A stretch of 26,570 bases of DNA from assembly GCA_964626275.1 (NCBI GenBank), contig CAZVCZ010000010.1, forward strand, positions 1 to 26,570, given 5' to 3'. Shown here piece by piece: positions 1-6,961 of this stretch (position 1 is the first letter of the stretch; each line of letters starts with the position of its first letter). The translations under genes were made by a program, and so were the position numbers. This DNA comes from M55B157 sp964626275. GTDB lineage: Bacteria > Actinomycetota > Actinomycetes > S36-B12. The notes beneath the pieces were generated by a model, which was not told where the DNA came from, searched no databases, and saw only the letters and a program-made list of their open reading frames with translations.

Positions 1-892
1 CGAGGGCCTGCTCCAGCCCGGACCGCTCGATGGTGTCGGGAACGGAGACGATCAGATCGAGCAATTGGCGACGTTCGGGTGGAGGGTCGGCATCCGTGCT
101 CGGATCGGGAGGGGTGGGTCCCAGCGCGTGGGCGAACATCGTGGTGACATCGGCGCGCAGAAGTGCGAGGACGCGCATGACCTGTGCGGTGGCGCCGGGC
201 GTCCCCGAGGTTTCGATCCGAATACGCCACGGCCGACGAGGGCCCGTGTGATGCCAACCGGGGGGATCGTCTGCGGCGAGGGATTCGAGTAGCCGAGCGA
301 CGAGACCCAACCAGGAGCCGGGATCGGTGGTGCGCGGCAGCAGGGGTCCGAGCAGCGCGAGACCCGCACCGACGGCGAGGAGGTGAAGCGTCGCAGCATC
401 GTCATCGATGCGCTCATCGACGGCACCGCTTCCGCGAAGTTGATCGATCACGGCCGCGGCAGCATTCCACCGAAGGCCGATGCGCTCACGGACGACCTCG
501 GCGAGGTGGTCGTCGAAGGGAGCGAGGGCGACAGCCTGCAATTCCCGTGTGTCCCACACGGAGGCTGGGGCGCCGAAGGCATCGCGGGCAACGGCGAGGA
601 TCGCGGCTAGCGGCTCATCGCCGGCCTGTTCTGCCTGATCGCGCAGTCGTTGCGAGGTTGGGGGGAAGGGAAGGGACTCGACGACGAGGGCGAGCAGATC
701 GGCGCGATGTCGTCCGACCGCGGTGACCGATCGCGTCGACACCTCAGCCTCCTGCGCGATGTCGCGGCGTGAGGTGTGGACGATCCCTGCTGTCTCGAAC
801 AGGGTCGCAGCGGCGTCGAGGATGCGCTCGCGCTGATCGCCCACAGGGGCGAATCTACGCGTTCGGGGTCGTTCTCGGGCCGGAGAGGGCAT
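1..892 (-). CDS. TetR-type transcriptional regulator with C-terminal ACT-like region (partial, runs off left edge)
   Basis: The minus-strand frame stays open from 892 to the window edge (297 residues, no stop). The N-terminus is a TetR-type helix-turn-helix: QRERILDAAATLFETAG at about residues 20-36, then a recognition-helix region around residues 43-60 (RRDIAQEAEVSTRSV). The middle is helical, as in TetR ligand domains. From about residue 222 the pattern changes to strand-helix-strand, a linker, then strand-helix (WRIRIETSGTPG, a helix, a hydrophobic strand, then LLDLIVSV), which looks like an ACT small-molecule-binding fold. I chose the ATG at 892, which overlaps menF by 38 bases and adds a basic tail. 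A GTG at 844, ten bases after the menF stop at 855, is an equally possible coupled start. Neither has a clear ribosome site. The position downstream of menF suggests co-transcription; the regulated genes are unknown. The TetR call is firm. The ACT-like call is from pattern only. Confidence 0.8.
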   Translation of the reverse strand, partial: MPSPARERPRTRRFAPVGDQRERILDAAATLFETAGIVHTSRRDIAQEAEVSTRSVTAVGRHRADLLALVVESLPFPPTSQRLRDQAEQAGDEPLAAILAVARDAFGAPASVWDTRELQAVALAPFDDHLAEVVRERIGLRWNAAAAVIDQLRGSGAVDERIDDDAATLHLLAVGAGLALLGPLLPRTTDPGSWLGLVARLLESLAADDPPGWHHTGPRRPWRIRIETSGTPGATAQVMRVLALLRADVTTMFAHALGPTPPDPSTDADPPPERRQLLDLIVSVPDTIERSGLEQAL

Positions 893-2222
893 CGCGAACC
901 GGCACCAATTTCGCGCGCGATTCGGCGAGTTCTGACTCCGGGTCCGATCCGGCGACGATGCCGCATCCGGCGAACAGGCGCAGCGACGTGCCCGCGGGAT
1001 CGATCTCCGCGCAGCGCAGGGCAATGCCGAACTCGCCGTCTCCGCGCGAATCCCACCAGCCGACCGGACCGGAATAGCGTCCCCGATCCATGCCCTCGAA
1101 TTCCCTGATGAGGGAGAAGGCGCGCTCAGTGGGGGTGCCGCAGACCGCGGCGGTGGGATGCAGCGAGGCGGCGAGTGCGAGCACGGGGGCGGCATCGACG
1201 AGTTGGCCGGAGATGTCGGTGGCGAGGTGCTGGACATTCGGTAGTCGCAGCACCCGCGGCCGTGAGGGCACATCGAGATCGGCGCAGTGAGTCGCCAGGG
1301 CGCGGGCGACGGAATTCACCGCGTATTCGTGCTCCTCGAGGTCCTTGCCGCTCCCGAGGAGCGCAGCGGCAAGGCTCGCATCCTCATCGGCATCCCCGCG
1401 TCGCTTCACTGTGCCGGCCAGGACTCGGGACATGACCAGTGATCCCGTGCGCCGCACGAGGAGTTCCGGGGTGGCGCCGACCATGCCGGCGACACTGAAC
1501 GTCCAGCACTCGGGGTAGTCCTCGGCCAGACGATGCAGGAGATGTCGTACGTCGACCGGCTCATCGAGGTGGGCCACGATGTCGCGGGCGAGGACGACCT
1601 TGTCGACCTCACCCCGGCCGATCCGGTCGATGACGGCGGCCACGCTGGACATCCACTCCTCGGGCGTGCGTGAGCCGTGGGTGAAGATCACGTCCCCGGT
1701 CGTCGGCGCGGTCGACTCCTCACGCAAGGCCACACGCGGATCGAGCAGCTCCAGATGATCGATCGGCCCCGAGGCGGGATCCTCGATCACGGTGATCCAA
1801 CTGCGCCCCTCCCGCCGTCCGATGATGACCCGGGGCACGACGACCGTCGATCCCACGCCACCGCTGGTCTGGGGGTCGCCGGTTGCCTCGGGATCGAAGG
1901 TGAAGGAGGCGAAGGCGAGGGGTCCGGTTCCCGGCAGTTGCAGGGGATCATCGATCTCGATGTCCTCCAGCCAGCGGTTCCACCACCGCTGAGCTCGCGA
2001 GAACCGCTCCTGACCGGTGAACTCCCAGTGCGCTGCCACCCCCCAGGCCACCAGTCCTTCTCCGCGACGCACCCATGCCAACGCCTCATCCTGCGGCAGC
2101 AGGTCGAGCAGGGCATCGGCCCCATCGAGCGATGCCGAGAAGAGGGAGGGGGCCACCTCGACGGTGCGAGCCCGCAGACGCTGGGTTCCCGGAGTGGGTA
2201 CCAGGGTGACAGGGGAGGACAC
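855..2222 (-). CDS. menF: Isochorismate synthase (menaquinone pathway)
   Basis: A protein of 455 residues from the chorismate-binding enzyme family (MenF/EntC/DhbC type). It would isomerise chorismate to isochorismate, the first committed step of menaquinone synthesis, in the cytoplasm. Family blocks in the second half are GEVDKVVLARD (about residues 204-214, with the lysine expected to be the general base), ATPELLVRR (250-258), SRVLAGTVKRR (265-275), EHEYAVNSVARAL (297-309), HLATDISGQL (332-341), HPTAAVCGTPTERA (355-368) and DRGRYSGPVGWW (379-390). The length suits a stand-alone isochorismate synthase rather than anthranilate synthase. A siderophore or salicylate role is possible for this family, but menG next door and the prenyl synthase in the window favour menaquinone. 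The start is a GTG at 2222 with no ribosome site but a TANNNT box six bases upstream, suggesting a leaderless mRNA. It diverges from menG. Confidence 0.9.
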   Translation of the reverse strand: MSSPVTLVPTPGTQRLRARTVEVAPSLFSASLDGADALLDLLPQDEALAWVRRGEGLVAWGVAAHWEFTGQERFSRAQRWWNRWLEDIEIDDPLQLPGTGPLAFASFTFDPEATGDPQTSGGVGSTVVVPRVIIGRREGRSWITVIEDPASGPIDHLELLDPRVALREESTAPTTGDVIFTHGSRTPEEWMSSVAAVIDRIGRGEVDKVVLARDIVAHLDEPVDVRHLLHRLAEDYPECWTFSVAGMVGATPELLVRRTGSLVMSRVLAGTVKRRGDADEDASLAAALLGSGKDLEEHEYAVNSVARALATHCADLDVPSRPRVLRLPNVQHLATDISGQLVDAAPVLALAASLHPTAAVCGTPTERAFSLIREFEGMDRGRYSGPVGWWDSRGDGEFGIALRCAEIDPAGTSLRLFAGCGIVAGSDPESELAESRAKLVPVRDALSGPRTTPNA

Positions 2223-2228
2223 TCCAGA

Positions 2229-2234
2229 AGAGTA
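2229..2234 (-). promoter_or_regulatory. Probable -10 box for menF (leaderless type)
   Basis: The minus strand reads TACTCT (TANNNT), then six bases, then the GTG start of menF at 2222. This spacing puts transcription start at or next to the start codon, which is the arrangement of leaderless actinobacterial genes. I see no convincing -35 element. Confidence 0.5.
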
Positions 2235-2287
2235 CGGGCATCAGCGCCCAACGGCACGCTGCGCTCGACCTGACAGCCCGTGGCACG

Positions 2288-2992
2288 ATGACCACCATGC
2301 CCGCAGCTGATCTGGACCGACGACCCGATGAGGTCGCCCGCATGTTCGACGGTGTGGCGGATCGCTACGACATCACCAATGACGTCCTCGCCCTCGGTCA
2401 GACGCGCCTGTGGCGGCGGGCCGTCCTCAACGCGGTCGACCCAGCCCCCGGCGAGCGGGTCTTGGATCTCGCGGCGGGAACGGGGACCTCAAGCGTGCCC
2501 TTCGCTCAGCGAGGAGCCGAGGTCGTGCCCTGCGACTTCTCCCTGGGGATGCTGCAGGTCGGGCGCCGGAGGGTCCCCGATCTGCCGTTCGTGGCGGGCG
2601 ACGCGCTGCGCCTGCCCTTCGGGGATGGATCCTTCGATGCCGTCACGATCTCCTTCGGCCTACGTAACACGGTCGACCCCGAAGCTGCCCTGCGGGAAAT
2701 GCGACGGGTCACCCGCCCCGGGGGGCGGGTCGTCGTCTGCGAGTTCTCCCACCCCGTCCTGTCCCCGCTGCGTACGGCCTACACCGAATACCTCATGCGG
2801 GCCCTGCCCGCGGTGGCCCGGAAGGTGGCCTCCGAGCCGGATGCCTATGTCTATCTGGCGGAGTCGATTCGGGCCTGGCCGGACCAACCCGGTTTGGCTC
2901 GGGTCATCGCGACGGTGGGCTGGTCGGAGGTCGCCTGGATGAACCTCACCGGCGGGATCGTGGCCCTGCATCGGGGGGTCAACCGGGGGTGA
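2288..2992 (+). CDS. menG: Demethylmenaquinone methyltransferase
   Basis: A 234-residue protein of the UbiE/MenG family, which transfers a methyl group from S-adenosylmethionine to demethylmenaquinone in the last step of menaquinone synthesis. It begins with the family block ARMFDGVADRYDITNDVLAL (about 17-36). The SAM-binding motif I follows (RVLDLAAGTGTSS, 57-69), then FDAVTISFGLRN and RVTRPGGRVVVCEFS, the UbiE signature region. A ubiquinone role is unlikely because actinobacteria use menaquinone. No ribosome site precedes the ATG at 2288; an in-frame ATG at 2297 (MPAADL) is an alternative. It diverges from menF over 65 bases and lies 154 bases upstream of nuoA, so quinone synthesis and the enzyme that reduces the quinone are adjacent. 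Confidence 0.93.
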   Translation: MTTMPAADLDRRPDEVARMFDGVADRYDITNDVLALGQTRLWRRAVLNAVDPAPGERVLDLAAGTGTSSVPFAQRGAEVVPCDFSLGMLQVGRRRVPDLPFVAGDALRLPFGDGSFDAVTISFGLRNTVDPEAALREMRRVTRPGGRVVVCEFSHPVLSPLRTAYTEYLMRALPAVARKVASEPDAYVYLAESIRAWPDQPGLARVIATVGWSEVAWMNLTGGIVALHRGVNRG

Positions 2993-3019
2993 AGGCTCGC
3001 ATCTCGCCGTGACTAGACT
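2990..3019 (+). promoter_or_regulatory. Candidate nuo operon promoter
   Basis: A TAGACT box at 3014-3019 fits the actinobacterial -10 consensus TANNNT. A weak TGAAGG at 2990-2995 lies 18 bases upstream as a possible -35 and overlaps the menG stop codon. Transcription would begin near 3026, giving nuoA a leader of about 120 bases. This is the best promoter-like sequence between menG and nuoA; no transcript data support it. Confidence 0.45.
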
Positions 3020-3029
3020 GCGGCGTGAT

Positions 3030-3050
3030 GGACCCGGTGCCTGCGGGTCC
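3030..3050 (+). promoter_or_regulatory. Hairpin at the 5' end of the nuo leader
   Basis: GGACCCG at 3030-3036 pairs perfectly with CGGGTCC at 3044-3050 around a 7-base loop. It begins within a few bases of the predicted transcription start. No T-run follows, so it is not an obvious terminator. It could stabilise the long nuo mRNA or be fortuitous in GC-rich DNA. Confidence 0.35.
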
Positions 3051-3093
3051 GATCTGCACGGCCCTGGCACGAGGACAGCAATCAGGTTCCGGA

Positions 3094-3124
3094 CGTCGCG
3101 ATCACTCGCGGCTGCTCCGCGACG
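3094..3124 (+). promoter_or_regulatory. Hairpin just upstream of the nuoA ribosome site
   Basis: CGTCGCG at 3094-3100 is complementary to CGCGACG at 3118-3124, a 7-bp stem with a 17-base loop. It ends six bases before the AAGGAG ribosome site at 3131-3136, so folding could affect access to nuoA. The call rests on complementarity alone. Confidence 0.3.
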
Positions 3125-3146
3125 AACGTGAAGGAGATGCGGTTCG

Positions 3147-3506
3147 GTGAACGTCTACGCACCGATCCTTATCCTTGGCCTCCTTGCTGCCGCGTTCGCG
3201 GTGTTCAGCGTCACCCTCACGAGTTTCACCGGACCGAAGCGCTACAACCGCGCCAAGGTCGATGCCTACGAGTGCGGGATCGAGCCGACACCGCAACCGA
3301 TCGGGGGTGGACGCTTCCCGGTGAAGTACTACCTCACGGCGATGATGTTCATCATCTTCGATATCGAAATCGTGTTCTTGTATCCGTGGGCCGTGGCTTT
3401 CGATCAGCTCGGGCTGTTCGCGTTCATCGCCATGATGTTGTTCCTGGTCAACCTTGCAGTTCCGTATCTCTATGAGTGGCGGCGCGGCGGATTGGACTGG
3501 GATTGA
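3147..3506 (+). CDS. nuoA: NADH-quinone oxidoreductase subunit A
   Basis: A small membrane subunit of complex I (119 residues) with three hydrophobic segments (about 4-26, 62-80 and 85-105). The family signature YECGIEP lies in the loop at about residues 41-47, followed by FDIEIVFLYPWA from residue 71. With NuoH, J and K it forms the part of the membrane arm near the quinone site. The start is GTG at 3147, preceded by a good ribosome site AAGGAG at 3131-3136. It is the first gene of the operon and follows the structured leader. The gap to nuoB is one of only two non-overlapping junctions inside nuoA-N. Confidence 0.96.
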   Translation: MNVYAPILILGLLAAAFAVFSVTLTSFTGPKRYNRAKVDAYECGIEPTPQPIGGGRFPVKYYLTAMMFIIFDIEIVFLYPWAVAFDQLGLFAFIAMMLFLVNLAVPYLYEWRRGGLDWD

Positions 3507-3507
3507 T

Positions 3508-3564
3508 ATGGCCGTCGTGGCGAGTGAGATGACCGTGATCCGACCGACGAGAGGGTGTGAGTGA
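3508..3564 (+). CDS. Possible 18-codon small ORF between nuoA and nuoB
   Basis: An ATG one base after the nuoA stop opens an 18-residue frame (MAVVASEMTVIRPTRGCE) whose TGA ends at 3564, one base before the ATG at 3566 that I favour for nuoB. That geometry would permit translation to run from nuoA through the small ORF into nuoB by re-initiation. There is no clear ribosome site and I recognise no homologue. It could simply be chance open sequence. Confidence 0.2.
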   Translation: MAVVASEMTVIRPTRGCE

Positions 3565-3565
3565 C

Positions 3566-4120
3566 ATGGGCCTCGAGGAGAAGCTTCCCTCAGGTGTCCT
3601 TCTCACCACGGTAGAGAAGTTCGCCGGATATGCCCGCAAGGGCTCCCTTTGGCCGGCCACCTTCGGCCTGGCCTGCTGCGCCATCGAGATGATGGCGACC
3701 GGTGGTCCCCGATACGACTTGGCCCGCTTCGGCATGGAGGTCTTCCGGGCCTCGCCGCGCCAGGCGGACCTCATGATCGTGGCCGGGCGAGTGAGCCAGA
3801 AGATGGCGCCGGTGCTCCGCCAGATCTACGACCAGATGCCGGCACCAAAGTGGGTGCTCGCGATGGGTGTGTGCGCCTCCAGCGGAGGCATGTTCAACAA
3901 CTACGCCATCGTGCAGGGGGTCGACCACGTTGTTCCCGTGGACATCTACCTGCCGGGTTGCCCACCTCGCCCGGAGATGTTGATCGATGCGATCTTGAAG
4001 CTGCACGACCAGATCCAGGAGACCAAGCTCGGCGTCAACGCGGTGGCCGAGCAGGATCGACTCGAGGCGGAGGCGCTTATCGCTCCCAGCACCCTCGAGA
4101 TGAGAGGTCTGCTGCGATGA
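3566..4120 (+). CDS. nuoB: NADH-quinone oxidoreductase subunit B
   Basis: The 184-residue subunit that carries cluster N2, the last iron-sulfur centre before quinone. The four expected ligands are visible: the tandem cysteines C37 and C38 (GLACCAIEM), C103 (GVCASSGG) and C132 (PGCPPRPE). The sequence MGLEEKLPSGVLLTTVEK is the usual actinobacterial NuoB N-terminus, so I place the start at ATG 3566. A GTG at 3557 would add three residues, but the purine-rich GAGGG at 3551-3555 is better spaced for 3566. The stop overlaps the nuoC start (ATGA at 4117-4120). A second, divergent NuoB-like gene lies at 25132. Confidence 0.95.
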   Translation: MGLEEKLPSGVLLTTVEKFAGYARKGSLWPATFGLACCAIEMMATGGPRYDLARFGMEVFRASPRQADLMIVAGRVSQKMAPVLRQIYDQMPAPKWVLAMGVCASSGGMFNNYAIVQGVDHVVPVDIYLPGCPPRPEMLIDAILKLHDQIQETKLGVNAVAEQDRLEAEALIAPSTLEMRGLLR

Positions 4121-4872
4121 CCGATCAGGCACCCGACGCCGCTCCACCGGTCTCGACCGCCGAGGCCGGTGTCGAGGTCGCCCTGGGGCGCACAACCGCA
4201 CCCCAGGGAGAATTGTCGATCATCGGGGTCCGCGAAGGAGCCTTCGGCAACTCCGATTCCGGGGACACGTCAGGATTCGGCGGGCTCGTCGAACCGATCG
4301 TGATGCCCGGTCCCACCCCGCGGCCCTACGGGGGCTGGTTCGACGAGGTCACCGATGAACTCGAACTCGCGCTGCAGGATGCGAACCTGCCCATCGCGAC
4401 CGCGATCGAGAAGGTTGTCGTGGATCGGGGAGAAATCACCTTCTTCGTCCGTCGCGAACACCTGCTTTCGGTAGCCACCGCGATGCGGGATGAGCCGGCC
4501 CTACGCTTCGAGATTTGCATGGGGGTGAGCGGAGTGCACTATCCCCACGAGGCGGATCGGGAACTGCACGCGGTCTATCACCTGCAGTCCATCACCCACA
4601 ATCGCCGGATCCGGCTCGAGGTAGCCGTTCCGGATGGTGATGCCCGAATCCCGTCGCTGGTCTCGGTGTATCCCACCAATGACTGGCACGAGCGTGAGAC
4701 CTACGACTTCTTCGGGATCGTCTTCGAAGGCCATCCCCACCTGACGCGCATCCTGATGCCTGATGACTGGCCAGGACACCCGCAGCGCAAGGACTATCCC
4801 CTCGGGGGGATTCCCGTCGAGTACAAGGGCGCGGAGACCCCGCCGCCCGATCTGCGAAGGGAGTACTCCTGA
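4117..4872 (+). CDS. nuoC: NADH-quinone oxidoreductase subunit C
   Basis: A peripheral-arm subunit of 251 residues (30-kDa subunit family), separate from NuoD rather than fused. The family signature WHERETYDFFGIVFEGHP lies at about residues 190-207, followed by the ILMPDDWPGHPQRKDYPLGG end block. The first 70 residues are poorly conserved and Ser/Gly/Pro-rich, common in actinobacterial NuoC. The frame is open well upstream, inside nuoB, but the ATG at 4117 overlapping the nuoB stop is the sensible start. It holds no cofactor and scaffolds NuoB, D and I. Confidence 0.94.
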   Translation: MTDQAPDAAPPVSTAEAGVEVALGRTTAPQGELSIIGVREGAFGNSDSGDTSGFGGLVEPIVMPGPTPRPYGGWFDEVTDELELALQDANLPIATAIEKVVVDRGEITFFVRREHLLSVATAMRDEPALRFEICMGVSGVHYPHEADRELHAVYHLQSITHNRRIRLEVAVPDGDARIPSLVSVYPTNDWHERETYDFFGIVFEGHPHLTRILMPDDWPGHPQRKDYPLGGIPVEYKGAETPPPDLRREYS

Positions 4873-6275
4873 TGACGACGGAGAACATCACGTTCACTTC
4901 AACGTCCGGCGGCACTTCGACATCGGCCACCGACGAGGACGCCACCGCGACGGACGATCCCTACGCGATGGGCGCCGATGCCGGCACCGGCACCGTCTAC
5001 ACCGTCTCGGGCGGAGACTGGGACACGATCTCCGGCGCGCCGGAGGGTGAGAAGGAGCGGATCGTCGTCAACATGGGTCCCCAGCACCCCTCGACCCATG
5101 GTGTACTCCGACTGATCCTCGAACTCGAGGGGGAGTCGGTCACCGAGGCGCGGTGCGGGATCGGGTACCTCCACACCGGGATCGAGAAGAACCTGGAATA
5201 CCGCACCTGGGTTCAGGGTGTCACCTTCGTCACCCGGATGGACTACCTCGCCCCGTTCTTCAACGAGACGGCCTACTGCCTCGGGGTGGAGAAACTGCTT
5301 GGTGTCACGGATGAGATTCCCCAGCGTGCCAGCGATATTCGCGTGCTCATGATGGAACTCAATCGCATCTCCTCCCACCTGGTAGCGCTGGCGACCGGCG
5401 GGATGGAACTGGGTGCGCTCACCGCGATGACCTTCGGTTTCCGTGAGCGTGAACTGGTGCTCGACATCTTCGAGATGGTGACCGGCCTGCGGATGAACAG
5501 CGCCTATGTGCGCCCGGGTGGTGTCGCCCAGGACATCACCGACGATCAGATCCGACGGATCCGCGAGACGCTGCCGCTCCTGCGCAAGCGTCTCGGCGAC
5601 ACCGCAGCCTTGCTGATCGACAACGCCATCTGGATGGGCCGCACCGTGAATGTCGGCTACCTCAACCTCGCGGGCTGCATGGCCCTGGGAATCACCGGAC
5701 CGGTATTGCGATCCACCGGATTGCCCCACGATCTGCGCAAGGCGCAGCCGTATTGCGGCTATGAGACCTATGACTTCGATGTCATCACCCGCGACACCGC
5801 GGACTGCTACGGACGGTTCCTTATCCGTATCGACGAGATGCACGAGTCGATGAAGATCGTCGAGCAGGCCCTCGACCGGCTGGAGGGGAATCCAGGTCCC
5901 GTCATGATCGGAGACCCGAAGATCGCTTGGCCGGCCAAGTTGTCGATCGGTTCAGACGGCCAGGGAAATTCGCCGGAGCACATCGAGCACATCATGAATG
6001 AGTCGATGGAGGCGCTCATCCACCACTTCAAGTTGGTGACCGAGGGCTTCCGCGTGCCGGTGGGACAGGTCTATTCCGCGGTGGAATCACCCCGCGGTGA
6101 GTTGGGCGTCCATATCGTGAGCGACGGCGGCACACGGCCCTACCGTGTTCACTACCGGGAGCCCTCCTTCACCAATCTGCAGGCGACATCGGTGATGTGC
6201 GAGGGCTCGATGGTCAGTGACGTCGTCGCCGCTGTCGCCAGCATCGATCCGGTGATGGGAGGAGTCGATCGATGA
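4872..6275 (+). CDS. nuoD: NADH-quinone oxidoreductase subunit D
   Basis: The 49-kDa subunit, 467 residues, which forms the quinone-binding cavity together with NuoB. The core begins at about residue 63 with ERIVVNMGPQHPSTHGVLR; the HPSTH loop (H72 to H76) and Tyr125 (TRMDYLAPFF) correspond to the known quinone-headgroup contacts. Before the core is a leader of about 60 residues, Thr/Ser/Asp-rich in its first 40, then VYTVSGGDWD. The last part resembles other actinobacterial NuoD proteins; the Thr-rich part is probably disordered. The start codon overlaps the nuoC stop by one base. Unlike nuoB, C and I, it has no second copy in this window. Confidence 0.96.
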   Translation: MTTENITFTSTSGGTSTSATDEDATATDDPYAMGADAGTGTVYTVSGGDWDTISGAPEGEKERIVVNMGPQHPSTHGVLRLILELEGESVTEARCGIGYLHTGIEKNLEYRTWVQGVTFVTRMDYLAPFFNETAYCLGVEKLLGVTDEIPQRASDIRVLMMELNRISSHLVALATGGMELGALTAMTFGFRERELVLDIFEMVTGLRMNSAYVRPGGVAQDITDDQIRRIRETLPLLRKRLGDTAALLIDNAIWMGRTVNVGYLNLAGCMALGITGPVLRSTGLPHDLRKAQPYCGYETYDFDVITRDTADCYGRFLIRIDEMHESMKIVEQALDRLEGNPGPVMIGDPKIAWPAKLSIGSDGQGNSPEHIEHIMNESMEALIHHFKLVTEGFRVPVGQVYSAVESPRGELGVHIVSDGGTRPYRVHYREPSFTNLQATSVMCEGSMVSDVVAAVASIDPVMGGVDR

Positions 6276-6961
6276 GCGAGACCTCTGTCCCCGCGAATCT
6301 GCCGGCGGATCTCACCGAGCAGATGGATCGAATCGTCGAGCGCTACCCCAATTCGCGCTCCGCGGTGATGCCTCTGCTTCACCTCATGCAGTCCCTCGAC
6401 GGCGACGTCTCGATCGGCGCCATCGGTGTCATCGCCGACCGTCTCGGGCTCACCACCGCTGAAGTTTCTGCGGTCTCCACCTTCTACACGATGTACAAGC
6501 GGCGTCGCGTGGGCACTCACCACATCGGAGTGTGCACGAACACTCTGTGCGCGGTTCTCGGCGGCGATGCGGTGTACGAGGCCCTACGGGAGCGGCTCGG
6601 TGTCGGACACAACGAGAGCACACCCGATGGCATGTTCCACCTCGAACGAATCGAGTGCCAGGCCGCGTGCACCCATGCACCGGTGATGACCGTCGACTGG
6701 GAATTCATGGACGACCAAACACCTGCGAGCGCCGTCGAGGTGATCGATCGGCTTGCGGCGGGAGAGACCGTCGACTCCACCCGCGGACCGCAGATCCGCG
6801 ACTTCGAGGCGACCGAGCGCACCCTGGCATTTCCCGACGACGGACTCGCCGCGGCAGGAACTCCGGTAGATGCACGAATGCTGGCCGGACTCACGATCGC
6901 TCGCGAACGCAATATGAGCGCCCCCACACCCACCGCCGGTCCCGAGGAGCCCGCATCATGA
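6272..6961 (+). CDS. nuoE: NADH-quinone oxidoreductase subunit E
   Basis: The 24-kDa subunit of the NADH-oxidising module, 229 residues, holding a 2Fe-2S cluster in a thioredoxin-like fold. The ligands are C88 and C93 (GVCTNTLCAVLGG, C-x4-C) and C129 and C133 (ECQAACTHAP, C-x3-C). Residues 1-75 form the usual helical N-terminal domain. The C-terminal tail of about 60 residues (from TRGPQIRDFE) is longer than in E. coli and of low complexity at the end. ATGA overlaps link it to nuoD and nuoF. Confidence 0.95.
   Translation: MSETSVPANLPADLTEQMDRIVERYPNSRSAVMPLLHLMQSLDGDVSIGAIGVIADRLGLTTAEVSAVSTFYTMYKRRRVGTHHIGVCTNTLCAVLGGDAVYEALRERLGVGHNESTPDGMFHLERIECQAACTHAPVMTVDWEFMDDQTPASAVEVIDRLAAGETVDSTRGPQIRDFEATERTLAFPDDGLAAAGTPVDARMLAGLTIARERNMSAPTPTAGPEEPAS

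Noticed and set aside
1677..2273. 198-residue plus-strand frame opposite menF
   Set aside because: The menF frame carries the complete chorismate-binding motifs, and the antisense frame is low complexity.
4899..5843. 314-residue minus-strand frame opposite nuoD
   Set aside because: It is a shadow of a conserved gene; no motif, no ribosome site and no sensible neighbour.
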